Source of the DNA: Membranipora membranacea
Lineage: Eukaryota; Bryozoa; Gymnolaemata; Cheilostomatida; Membraniporidae
Direction: 5' to 3'
Length of the DNA: 64,000 nt
NCBI GenBank assembly: GCA_914767715.1
Contig: OU612074.1
Location: 7,951,501-8,015,500, forward strand
The notes under the pieces are model-generated. The model was not told the DNA's origin. It was given only the letters and a program-made list of their open reading frames with translations, and searched no databases. Each line of letters begins with the position of its first letter. Position 1 is the first letter of the stretch. Of the stretch, positions 12,600 to 25,500 are shown piece after piece. The position numbers and the translations under genes are program-made.

Positions 12600-14328
12600 T
12601 TATCTTAAATAAAATTGATTGTCCTATAAAACTGCTAACTGCGAACCAGCATGTCCTGACTGTATTAGGCCTATTTTCTTCTTATTTTTTGTCAATAATT
12701 GGGAGCCTTGTATAGAGTGACATACTCTAGTTAACGAGTCCTAACGACAAACCAGACACCAGGAGTGCAAGGCATGCAACGACCCACAAATTGTCCAAAA
12801 CCCATGTAATCAGTTAACACAAAAAAGATCAAACCCTACTATTGATCTACCAAAATACTGCAACCATATAAAAATGCGATCAAAATTATAATGTTAATGC
12901 AAGCTATAGCTATCTGCTACAACTTATGTCCTGTGGAATCAGGTTACACTGTCAGTAGATAAATAGTAATATATACATACATGTGATCAAAATCAGCAAC
13001 ATTGACATCCTCATAATGGTTTCCCCATCATGGCCTCTTGCTGTGATGATACGCATTCTTTCTTCCTCGGGTTGTCTATGGACTGGAGCCATGAATGTGT
13101 AGGTAGTATTATGAGCGCAATGATAAAGGCCTCTCAACTCAATCTATTTAGAGCAGTGTCACATACAAGCTAGGGTAAAATTCTTAATTTGAGCTCACAT
13201 GGTCATCCAACTACTTTTATGATTGCGCTGACTTTCTTAACACTCCAAAGAGTTCCCAAAAAAAATGATGAATGTGCAAAGTTTGAATCTAATATTATCA
13301 CCTATCTATTATTTGTATTCATTCAACTTCTGCTTAATTATTGCTATTAAATGTGCTGTATTGTTGTGTAAAAATGTGCATATTGAATGATGTAGGGATA
13401 GAGCCCTACGCACAAATTAAATGGGAAAATCGTGTTCCATCATGCTTTTCTTGAGGAATACGTTCACCTAGACTGGAACATAGCTGCTCTGTTTTAAGGA
13501 AGACACAACAGTGACACACATTGTTTGATCTCATATTATTTAAAGACCTTAAAATATTATATCCATAACCATCATCTCCTCTGTTGCACTACTCAGTTTA
13601 TGACCCTCATAATATGGTTAAGGTCACCGCCTACCTTGCAGGGCTTTGACACTATGTATTAGTCACAGCTTACTATAACTATTAATTGATTGATTGATGA
13701 TAATTAATTCGGATATTGTGTGTCCTGTTTTGCTGATGGTTTGCCAGCTCAGACTTTACGTAAAGGACGAGATAGATTGTTTAGTTCACTATCAGTTGAA
13801 GGATATACCTTATTCACCTTTTCTGTAACAATGATCACAGTAACCTTCATTTGTCAGGAAAGTCTCATCGTATTGCCAATAGTTGTTCCTCCAGAATCTG
13901 AGCCTTATCCTTATCCTTATTCTTTGTTACTAGAGTATTTATGTAATATCAAGGTCTAAAGGTAAAGCAATATAAGAGACACATGTTAGTTTATTTGTGG
14001 CTCCCCTTTGTTCCAGCCCTAGAACAATCAATAGGTGCTTAGAGAAGGTGGTTAAATTGCTTTCTTTGATGTTGACAGTAGCATTGATATCCTTACGAAA
14101 CACAAACACTGAGTTTGAAATGAAAGGAATCGGAATATTACGAAACTTCCTTGTACACCGGCTTGGGTGCTAAAACCTTTTGTTTAAGTTTACAGTGAAG
14201 TATTCCCATTCTCCCCAACAAACTGCATTGACTCTCAAGCTACAATTAATGCACAATGAAACAAGTGTTTTACGATTAATTCTTCGAATTCAGAACTTAT
14301 TATTGCTCCAGCCTGAGAAAAGAGAGCA
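12600..14328. other. Intergenic region between divergent C4-like loci
   Basis: This 1.7 kb would hold both promoters if the two genes were born as an inverted duplication. A minus-strand frame at 13092-12978 (MAPVHRQPEEERMR..., ending hydrophobic at a GTATGT donor) could be an extra upstream exon of the minus-strand locus. The plus frame at 13720-13959 shows no domain. Confidence 0.35.
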
Positions 14329-17300
14329 ATGAAGACACAGATACTTACTGTGCCTCTCAGGTAAAATTTAATACATTAATTTGGGTTAACGCAACGCATA
14401 ATGGTTATGAAAGTTGACTGCTGTTAAATCTGTAGATTGAAAATTTTAAAATTATTGTATTTCGGATTTATATCTTAATCAATGAGATTGCCTGCAAACT
14501 GAGCACAAGTTGATGCCAAATATTACGGCCGCGCTTAAGGCATCCATAATGTAAGCAGGATTTTGCTTTGTAAATGCTCAGCAATATTTTTTCTTGCACT
14601 TTACTTCAGCTTATTGTATTGATATATTTTTTCGTAGCATTTGTGTGCTGGGAATGGTCGCTGCAGATGCTGCATTAGAGGAAAGAGTTAGAAACTTGGA
14701 AAACATTCTGGGTAACTTAGTCACAGCTGTAAGTACACTCATTTACATTCAAACATTGCAAAGAAATATAAAGGGTCCCATTGTGTTGATTGATTGTTTG
14801 TTTAATTGGTAGGTTTTCATCCAGATATGCTCACAATTATAAAAAAAATACATGACATTGCATTCTAAAATATCAATTTTTAAAAGTTCAAAAAGTCTTC
14901 CTTTGGTAGATTTGAAAAGTGATGCAAAAATATAAAAGTACATAGAAATATTAAAGCTGGCTTAATCACTATATTTTGGACTAGCTAAAATAGAGTCACT
15001 CAGCTTTAAATTTCTGGTCTTCGCATAATAGAAGTCAGACTGTGCGCTGCTGACTGCACATATTGGCCTGGTAGATGGTTTGAATGTCATCCTTTATCTG
15101 AGTGGGTTATCGGTGATTAGTCTCAATCTACACATATATGTTGAGCACTGATCATCGAATGCGGTGCACAAGGTTGGAATCTGTGCAGCTTCTAGTTTGT
15201 CGCAGGAATGTTTCACGACACAGTTTTTTATTGGAAGGTATTCTCCTCTGCTACCAATCAAAGCCAACATGTTAGCTACAATTGTTCGCCCCTCTTTGAT
15301 ATGTTGCAACTAATATTTAGATAATCATCAGGGTCGTAGGCTTTCTCAATATATAGTAGCTGTGGCAATTAGATTTGATGCAAGACCTATGTTATATATG
15401 AGAAAAATATGTGACCCAACAGGTTGTGCACAGGCAGTATGTTACCAATGGGTCATCAGATATATTGAATAACTTCTTCCACCAGAAAATTCTCTACTCA
15501 GGCCAATGTCAATTATTGGTAAAAATGAAAGCCGGACATAATGTATTGTTTTAAATCTAATCTAAAGTTTATCCAAATGGTTACTATGGACCTGCAAAAT
15601 TCTCTCACCGAACTAAAGTTGAATTGACAATCATGAGCAAATATTTGGTCCATTTTCTTTAACTTCAGCCGCCCCCCTCCCCCCCCGCTGATGATTTATT
15701 TCGATTTATGATGTTATATGAGGTTTTGACACCTATCATTTTCTAAACAAGCTATCGAATGTATTATAAGTTAGATTCAACAATGTAACTTCGAGTCCTG
15801 CAAATTTATTGATTGATTTATATTTTTTCTTCTATAACTTTAAAGTTCTGGGTGTTCCCGCCCTTCCTGTCCTAATTGTATCAACGAGAGATATGTAAAC
15901 TGAAATTTTTGATATACTCGGCTCTATGTGATGATAGACAGCAATTTCCACGTGTTACTGGAAATTCATTTTTGCAAGGGTAGTAATGCTGTGTAAACAT
16001 TTATGTGGCTAAATAATCTGCAACTTGTGTCTTTCAATAGACGATTGAAAACGTCGTTTGATTCCACTTCCCCGAAAATCCGTCATCCCTTCACCATCTT
16101 ATTATTTAAATTCTGCAAGAAAGGGAACTCAAGCACACACCAAAGTATGCTAAAGGCATAACTTCATGTTAACTAGTATTTTTCCATCTGTCTGTATAAA
16201 GATTGCTTCCGAAGATAGATCAGGAACCAATGGCCGCATCGTCAAGAGACAAGCTGTGGAGGAGAAAGGTGATGCAGCTGACACCCTCCATAGCATTGCT
16301 ATCAACGGTAAAAATCTAAAAAGTTATAGGAAAAAGTAACTGAGCCTTCAGGATGTGACCATCAATTGACTGTTTCTTTCCGTGTTTGGTGTAGAAAAAC
16401 AGTTCTGTACAGGCAGCCAGTTTTATGAAGTCATTGTGGAGGGTCTGCTGGTACAGCCCATGTTGCACCCTAAAACATATTTCATATACTTAGTCCAATG
16501 AAAAACTCGGTATTGTGAGGCGTTTGGTAGGTGCTGTATGGGAAATTCCTTACACCACTCATCGCAAGAAATAATTGTCAATGCCGATTCAGGATAGCAT
16601 AAATTTGTGTAATAATAGCATCTAAGGTTATAATCAATAAGTTTGCTGCCGTATCAAACTCAACTCAAAAGGTCCTAAATTGAGAATAGAAATCTGTTTT
16701 TTCTCTGGTTTTAACATGTCCAAATACGGCCTTTATTGTCATGAGAAAATGCCATACTCACTAGTAAGATGTTACTTTCAAACTTCAATCATTATTATAC
16801 ATAAAAAATTCAAGGGTAAGGCAACTTCTATCACTTACCACAGTGAAATGTTCCGTAACAGCAACCCATGTGAGTCAAACATCATCTCCGTCACTTAGTT
16901 TTAATAGCATGTTTTTTCAAAGTAATACACTTTCCATCCATTCTCATACTATGTGGACAGCTTTGCTGCATTATTACGCGAACTCTGTTTGTTTTTTAGG
17001 TCTTATCAGGTTGCTCAGGGACAATGATGGTGAGTTCATTTGCTTTAACCAATTCTCTCAAAATTAATATTAAAGATCCAGTAAATGGATGATAAAATGA
17101 CTATTGTAGCACTGAGCAGATTGGCACGAGCAATCTTTGATCCCTTTGCTAACTAGCCTTTTCTGGTACGGTTTGAATCTGGCTTAGATCTGAATATTTA
17201 TTTCATCAATCAATCAATTACGGTCACTATTGGAACATTTTAACCTCCTCATGTTGTCCTGTTTCAACCTTTCTTACAGATTATAAATTGTTAATTACAG

Positions 17301-18369
17301 TGTCAGCAGCCCCCTGTATTATGCCAAAAAATGACTCACGGATCCTGGAAGGCAGCACTACAGTGTTGGTTGTTTGGCAAAGGTTTTTTGGAACAAAGAG
17401 AGCAGATTATTCACACGGATTACTTTGCTGCAAATAGTAAGTTATTCATGTAATGGTTTTATATTATAGATGACCTGCTACAGGCTATAAATACGAACAT
17501 CGCTCATGGTATACTGAAAGAAGTTCAGCAAACCAACATCAAATTCAGCAGACTAGCAGAACGCTTCGACTCTGACAATGGTTAGCGAGTGTTTACTTGT
17601 AATAGGCAACAACGATGAGTCAGGTCATTATCACTTGACGTTGACCATTTTGAATTTTGACGTTTGCAAAAGGGCGAGGCCTGTATGGCCCTCTTTAATT
17701 GCCCCCTGAAAGTTTATCATTGAGTTGTTTGTTTGGTCTCAGGTGGTCAACTGACTGAAAATGGTGGGTCGAGCTTTGTACAACGGGGAAGGAGAAATTG
17801 TACTAATACCTCTGAGTTAGTGTACACCAGTGAGTTTATTACAGGCATTATTCAGGATGCTTTTATTTATGAGATGATCTTTCTTAAAAAAAAATTTCAT
17901 TATATTAAACTGGCTGCCAAATCTATCATACAGGACAAATTAAGAAAGATTGTTTAACGAGATGGACTTACCATGTATCATTTGTTTGTTGGTGGGCGCC
18001 TAACCATAAAATAACTGACCATTGCCTGATCATAATCACTTCCAAGGTTTTGATCATGCTGGCGGGATTGCTTATTGCAATGAATAAAAAAGCTCACATA
18101 AACCTGTTATTCATCAACTGTATTCATTTCCTTTCTATTCAGGTTTTGCATCAGGTCAACACTACAACCAGTATACCGAATACAACAGCGTTCTTGCTGC
18201 AAATACAGGAAACTACATATGCGGTGCTGAAAACGAAACAGGCTCATATATTTTTGGACGAAATTTGCAAAACCTAAATGTTCCATGTGCTCGCTGCTAT
18301 GCTCCGCAATGATCCACCACCATTAGGATTCCAGCAAGAAGATCATGCCCTGATAGCTCTTGGACAAAG
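14329..18369 (+). CDS. Secreted short-chain collagen C4-like protein, truncated by a nonsense codon
   Basis: Seven exons join in frame: 14329-14360, 14638-14728, 16202-16307, 17000-17029, 17470-17580, 17743-17829 and 18143-18369. Exons 1-2 give a signal peptide (MKTQILTVPLSICVLGMVAA) followed by a coiled-coil heptad stretch (ALEERVRNLENILGNLVTA). Exon 3 has a possible furin-like site (RIVKRQ). Exon 5 is another helical stretch. Exon 6 (SSFVQRGRRNC...ELVY) and exon 7 (NTGNYICGAENETGS, VPCARCYAPQ) form the first half of the C4 domain. A TGA at 18310-18312 stands where the minus-strand paralogue has AGA; the frame would continue STTIRIPARRSCPDSSW to a donor at 18370. Exon 7 also lacks about 12 residues around the LCLP motif, and I find no final CVVC exon before the next gene. 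To the stop the product is 208 residues. It is either a recent pseudogene or a shortened secreted protein. Exon 7 ends in phase 0 and cannot splice in frame to the phase-1 Ig exons downstream, so the two are treated as separate genes. Confidence 0.65.
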
Positions 18370-19571
18370 GTAGGCCCACAATTTTGCACCCAATTTGGAA
18401 AGAAGTTCAGGTTCCCAACAGGTAGCATCATGCTGTTTAAACCACCTTGATACCAGTCAGTATAATTACATAGGTCCCATGCTTTGAATGAAGTTGCCCA
18501 CTCTCCTTTAAATGGACGTTAAAAAATCTCATGATGATGAAACTTCAAAATTTCTGCCACGGTCGGGATGTTGACTGGGCGCCGTGTCGACAATATCATC
18601 ATTGAATCGGGGAGGGGTATTCTGTCTTGGGTACATAGTACTCGTGCCGTACCCTATACTCATGCCATACCTGCCGAGAATCCGCTAATTCATTTGATTA
18701 TTATAACAAATATATTACTAACTGACCCATTAGCCTACAGGCTACAGCTAAGTGTTGTATTGCACAATATATGAAGACATTTAAAGTTGAGTAAAGTCTT
18801 AAGTGATCTATCTTTTCCATAAATACACGCCATGCAAGCATAAACAATCACAGTGTGAATGAAATCTTATTTTTAAAATGTAAGATTCAGGCACGAATCA
18901 GACAGGATATATTAGAATATAGCTCTGGTTGTAGCAAAACACTGGCTTAGCTGATGTGGACAGAATATGGCAGGTTCCAAAATTGTTCCGTCAGTATCTA
19001 TGAGGTTGGAAGTCATGCATTGTTACTGAACAAACAAAGCCTGTTAACAAGTCCCACCCTGACCACTCTGATAACGTGGTCAATGTTTACTAGTCCTTGT
19101 GGGTAAAGAGTGATGGATTGGCTGTTCGGTTAATGTAAGTCGCTTTGACAAGATAAATGGACAGATATGTGGCAAGGAAAAACAGAACATGAACCCTGTT
19201 ATCTTTGAATTTACTTCCATGCATTCTTCTCTGTAGGGACTTGATTCTACATAATTTCAATCCAGCACATTATCCATGCTAAAGATGCTTAAAGGGAGGT
19301 CAAATAAAATTTGGTGCAGTCTGAGCTTAATCCAACATTAATTTCCTCCAGTCTAGGGGTGTTGCTATGCCGTCACTTTACACTGGCATTGGAAATTAGT
19401 ACAATATAAGCATAAATAAACCTATAGGAATTCATGACATTATGATATCAGTGCTGGTTTGATTGTCAGGATTGGCAACATTCAGGCTTGGCACAGAATG
19501 TTAAACCAATGAACTAAACCTTTAGTTCATTGGATAAACTGACATTAATATGAATTACTTTCCATCGATAG

Positions 19572-22500
19572 ATGATGTATAGTTTTTCCAATTCTCTACT
19601 GTGCATATACACACTCATTTCAGCGGGTGAGTACAATACCTCATTAATACATAATACTTAATATCAATGGGAAATATTACTTTGCCGTCTTGCAATACTA
19701 CAGCTTTATTATCAAGGGGAAGTAAGCATCTTGTTGACATCTGCACACTTGTATTATACCTTAGATAACACATTAAAAAGTTATCCCCAACCAATTGTGA
19801 TACATCATGAGTGTGAAAGGATGCCCCACCCCCATTTTTCTGTATAATAGAGTAACCGCAGATATTAAGCGGAAGGTCAGCACAATTAGTCCAAACACAT
19901 GTACACAAGAGGTTTATAGAGCTATATTGTCTGATGCTAACTGCCTTTTTATTAGCTTTGAACGTCGCTTAGAACATACCTTACTTAAAATTAACTAGAA
20001 TCATGAAAATATTAAGCTTCAGTTGTTAAAAACAGTAATACTTCGAACAGGTTGTGCAAAGATAAAACATCGATAATCTGGCTTCACACATAATGTCATA
20101 TAGGTCTCTGTCAAACCAGACTAACATCAACCATTTTCTTTCATAGGGTATTTCAGATACGTAAACCCACAATGTAGTGATGACCATCACGCTCCTACTA
20201 TCAATATTGATGTTGTAAGCTTTCCCTCCAAGTCAAATATTAGCGGTGAGTACTGGGTGTATGACACTGGTGTTGAGTTGAGGTGCAACTCTGCTGGCAA
20301 GAACGAAAGTATAACCTGGTTCTATCTCAATAAGAATAATCAACACTGGACACCAGTCCCAATAACCAATGTGACAAAGGAGGGCGGACCGGACCTAACT
20401 CACCTGCTGTTCATGAAGTCTCCTGAATATAAACAGTCCAAGAAACTATCTGATCGACTTTCAGCTCACTATTTCTGCACATCTACAGCAGAGGACGGGA
20501 GGATTACAATCTCTAGGACAGTAACAATACGCTACCCTTGTAAGTCTGGTAGCCTATTATTATGGGTTAACTTTATTTATAGTTTAGAGTGGGGAGATTC
20601 TGATAAACTGGCGTTGTAAGAAGAATTTTATAAAAATGCTGATAACAATCTTTCAAATTGATCAATTTTTTCCTTTTCTTAAAGTTGATTTTCTACATCG
20701 GCTTATTGGGTCAAGTATCACAAAGGATGCTTTGGACTCATAGTCATTACATTCAATTTCGGTATAAATTATCTCACTTGATAATACAATTGATCACCAA
20801 ATGAACTGTGCTAGATTAGGCCTAAACCAAAATAACATAAGGCAAAAACAAATTTCTCTCCGAAGTAAAAAGGTATACCATACCATAAAATTGGTGCTTA
20901 GGTGTTGACAAGCATAATGTTAAGATAAATCAGTTTTTAAAACCATAGCGCAAGGTGTAGGAAATAATTCTCACCCAGAGTATGATTACAGATTATTCTG
21001 AAAAAGTGATCAACAAGTACTCAACCCTGGGTGAAGGAGTAGTGGCTTGCCATTTCTGTAAGTCACCCGGGATTCCATCGGCAATACTGGAGGAGAGTGC
21101 ACACTGGTTGATTGATCTCCCTTGGATACAGTTTTACTTAAAGGAGGCCCTGGTGTACCCTGAAGGATCACATTCTCGTATGTAACAAGTCCTTCTATAT
21201 TTGAGACCAAACACTGAAAATAACTTTTTCTTTCTTATAATGTAACATATTATAGGGGAAAAAAATATGGGGCGCTTCACGCCTTTGTAGCCGAAAGTGA
21301 CGATCAACGCCACTGTATATGTTGTTTGGCAGACAGGGTACTTGCCATAGTATTAGATGTTGTTAATCTGGTGCAGAATTGACGAACAAATTAACACCAT
21401 CACAAGGAAATTGTTAGAATTTCAACAATGTACGACATAGGTTAGTGAAAGGGAGGTGGGAGGGGAATTTGAGCAGACTTTTTTCTTTCAATACTGTCAT
21501 GCTGGCAGGATATCAGCAACGGTGTGAATAACATAAAAGCCTATCATTGGCTTTGAACAGTAGTTCTAAGTTTTCCATACCAATAAGTTTTCCTTAGCTG
21601 GTTGAGGGAGGGTAACTTCTTATTCAGTTGACCTTTATTCGTCATGTCTTGGGACTGATTGCCAAGACAAGCAGAGTGTTTTAAGAGCAGAAAAAAAAAA
21701 TTTTGTACCAAAAACTTTCTTTTTTATTTCTTATAATGTAACATATTATAGGGGAAAAAAATATGGGGCGCTTCACGCATTTGTAACCGAAAGTGACGAT
21801 CAACGCCACTGTATATGTTGTTTGGCAGACAGGGTACTTGCCATAGTATTAGATGTTGTTAATCTGGTGCAGAATTGACGAACAAATGAACACCAAACCA
21901 ATTGTTCTGAGCTAGGCACATATAGCAAGCTCAGAACAACTGTTTTGCCAAAAACTGCACCTTACTTCACAAGATATATTTCTTGAAGGCATCGGATGAC
22001 CACCTGCCAAAAGATCTTATTCTTGAGTCAGACCAGCCTTGAATGCTAGCCCAGGCTGTGCCCCCTCCTCTTAGTGAGTGAGGAGTGATCCAGGCCTCTA
22101 TTTTTGAATCCTTTAGGACCTCATTAGACTCTTTTCTGAATTCTGCTGTTGTGACTTCAAACAAAGGGCTGCTGCTGGAGGGTTTCAATTGTTTTAAATA
22201 AATCTTAACAAGGCAAACCGGGCATGTCTCTCCCTCTACAGCTTTAATCATTATGCTTGCTGACACTGCAGAATTTTTGAAAGAACTAATGTGCACTTCT
22301 ATGGCACCCTTGCAAAAACACACATCGCCAACAGACATAATAATATGATGCCCTGCTGAGGATAAACAATACTCGCTAGGGTGTAAGAACCGATATAAGG
22401 CACAAGATACCATGGATACCAGAAAAAGTGCCTCACATCTAGACTCCCCAAGACCAGCTCTACCTTAGTGATCAGAGTGTGTAACCAAGGAGTAACTGAT

Positions 22501-25500
22501 CATGAGTTATCGCCTGTGTTTTCTTTTGAGTTCTACCCTGTGAAGTTTGTATACCCCTCAATATTAACTTTAGTTTAGGAGTAACAAAGGTAATCCTACT
22601 GTTCTTTTTTACACAATAGAATTTCACTGCTGACACATGCGACAGGATTGCACCGTGTTTCTTTCCGTTTTGGGCTAGGTTAGTGACCAACAACTCCAGT
22701 GACGAAGTAGGCAATTATTTGAGCTTGTGCTAAGAGCAGAACATTTTGTATTGGTTGTAGAATTCATCACAGGACTTCTTTCAGCCCTCGTACAAAGACT
22801 TGTCTAAAAAACCCCTCGCCTTAGCTTTCAGACCTGAAATAATTAGTGCAGGGAATCCGTCATGTATCATGCGTATGCACCTATATTTCTATAACAAATA
22901 TTGCCATAATAATAATTAATGTCACATGTATGCTTTGACCTTCTCACCCCGCACTTCACGTCCTGAGGCTTAAAGTGCAACAACATACAAAATCAACTAG
23001 TTGATAAAATAGATTGCATATAGGCTAACTGTGATAGATCTTTGATGTTATCTGAGAAAATTCAGAAATAAGGAAAAGCCTTGTTATGTTTCAATGAAAA
23101 GGATATTTGGTTCATTGTATGAATAAAGATACCGGTTAATCTTTTCAGGTCTGTCCTATCCAGGGATGAGGTGCATTACCCAATAGCATCTTTTTCTTTG
23201 CCCAATAGTCCAATGGTTGACTGCATAACACATTTACTGCAGCTTTATTTAACTTCTGCCAACTAGACAGACAATGAAACTTGCTCTCTGCAACAATAGC
23301 GCAGCTAAATAATTAATCTTTGCATCTCTTTTCTGCATTGCTACCAGAACACCAGAATACCAGAACACTGGTTGTCATGGACAGATCACAGTGTGTGAAG
23401 AATGGTCGAACATTTGGAATGTAATGATAAGTAATAGTGAATATAATATGAAAGTTTGAGGTTCTCTCTGTTTTTAATTTGATTGTTTGTTTGTGTGGTG
23501 ACCCAAGGGGTCAGCCATAAAATGCATGTCCTGACAGAATGATATAGTTAAACAGTGAATTCAGTGAATTTTACAGTGAATTTACAGTGAATTCTGAATC
23601 AATACATGAATTTGTTAAGACTCTTTCTGACTCCTTGATAAGACTGAGTTTTCTTTTTTTTGTATTTTCGTTGTGGTTTTTTTTTTGTTTTTTTTTGTGA
23701 CGTCATTTAGCTGCTGATTATTCATCATTTCCCCCAGTCATGATAATGGCAATGTCAAAATGAGAGGCAAGCTGCACTCTCTGTTTGTAGTACATAACAT
23801 GAGCACCCCCTTTAACCACCAATCTTAAAGATATATTGCTGATTTTTTGTTGATAACTCCTTTGTATGCAGATAGCCTAACTCCATGGGAATCTCCTAGA
23901 ACACATATCTTCACAGAAGATGATGATGCCTACAATAAAAATGTTACCCATGTTTTAATAATTAAGTTGGTTAGTGGGATCACACATGTAGGAGATAGCA
24001 AGTACCTTTTTTCAGCAGATACGTGCTACCTATCAGTTTTTTAGTTTTTTATGTGCTTTCTAGTCCTGAGTCGACGGTGACCATGCACCAACTTGCACTA
24101 GCTGGATGGAAGGAGCCTCGGTGAAGGCCCTTGAACAGGTGGTAGGGGAGTTAATTGAGGTTAATAGAACTGCAAGTGAGAATTTTAAGCTGATCTTCTA
24201 CCAACTAGTGGTGAATATAAATTTCCGCATGTTCCAATAATTCACGCCTGGTAGGACCATTTGGCAAAAGGTACTCTCTTGAGACCAACGTGCATGTAGT
24301 GTATTCAACTTACATGAGATATGCTGAGGTGTCCAGTATTGGTACAACTCCTTTGTCTTCTCTCATTCTCTTCTCCTCTCTAAGCCAGCGTGATTATTAA
24401 TCCCTCTTTCCTCCGCATTCCCGGATGTAGCCTGAGTTCTTATGCAGCACTCTTATCTGTCTTTCCCTATTTACTACCTGCAGTCTATTATACCTTGCAC
24501 TACAGTGCACACACCCACCAATGGGGCCAGTGGCATCACCATGGTCAGCCTGGCACTGACTCTCCCGAACAAGTTCCAACCAGCGTCAAAACGCACAAAT
24601 GACGCCAGGTAGCATTAGGTCCTTACATATCGGATCGATTCTGGGATCAAATGATAATGCATGATAATTATGATCAATTTTAATTTCATGATAGGTTCAC
24701 TTATCTGCTGAATAAGATAGTTGTTAAAAGATGCCAGGTCAGTGACAACGGCGCAGGATAGTTGTAACCCACAAAACATACCCATGATAGGTAATATATA
24801 CTAGCCGCCGATATTATAGCAGCATAACAATCAATTGTCGCACCAATTTCTCACCATACTACCATCTCTTGATGGTAGACTCACTTGCAATAAGACAGAT
24901 TTTAGACTACTTCGTCTACGTAATCTGGCGGGCATGTGTTTACTTGTACCATGTACAAAGCTGGGCCCAGTATGTTAGTATGGAAGTATAATAGAAACGA
25001 GGAAAACAGTAATAGCAAGCAACAGCAAGCAATAGCAAGCAATAGCAAGCAACAGCAAGCAACAGCAAGCAATAGCAAGCAACAGGCAGCAATAGCAAGC
25101 AACATCAAGCAAGCAACAGCAAGCCAGCCAGCAACAGCATCACTCCCTGGTAGAACTTACCAATTTTATCCTTAACTGAGATAGCTCGGCTGCTCCCAGC
25201 GTATGTTGTGCAGGGAGTCTTTTATTTATCTTATTTAACAATCAATTGCCGCATGACTAACAGGGGAGCAGTACAATCAACTTACCAGTTGACAAGGTTT
25301 CTAACCATACTAACATCTCTTGATGCTAGACTCACTTGCAACAAGACAGATTTTAGACAACTTTGTCTACATAATCTGACGGGCATATATTCACTTGTAC
25401 CATGTACAAAGCTGAGCCCAATTTGTTAGTATGAAGATGAAGTATGATAGAAACAAGGAAAACAGTATAAAACTGTACACAACAGTACAAAACAGTACAA

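Noticed and set aside
15665-15690. C-rich run
   Set aside because: Simple low-complexity tract with no associated feature.
21010-21210. Minus-strand frame with a collagen-like GTPGPP stretch
   Set aside because: Only one such motif, no Gly-X-Y periodicity, and the frame does not connect to any splice-compatible neighbour.
24902-25108. Cys/Leu/Ala-rich minus-strand frame and the Ser/Asn/Lys/Gln-rich plus-strand frame opposite it
   Set aside because: Both are translations of the 10 bp minisatellite.
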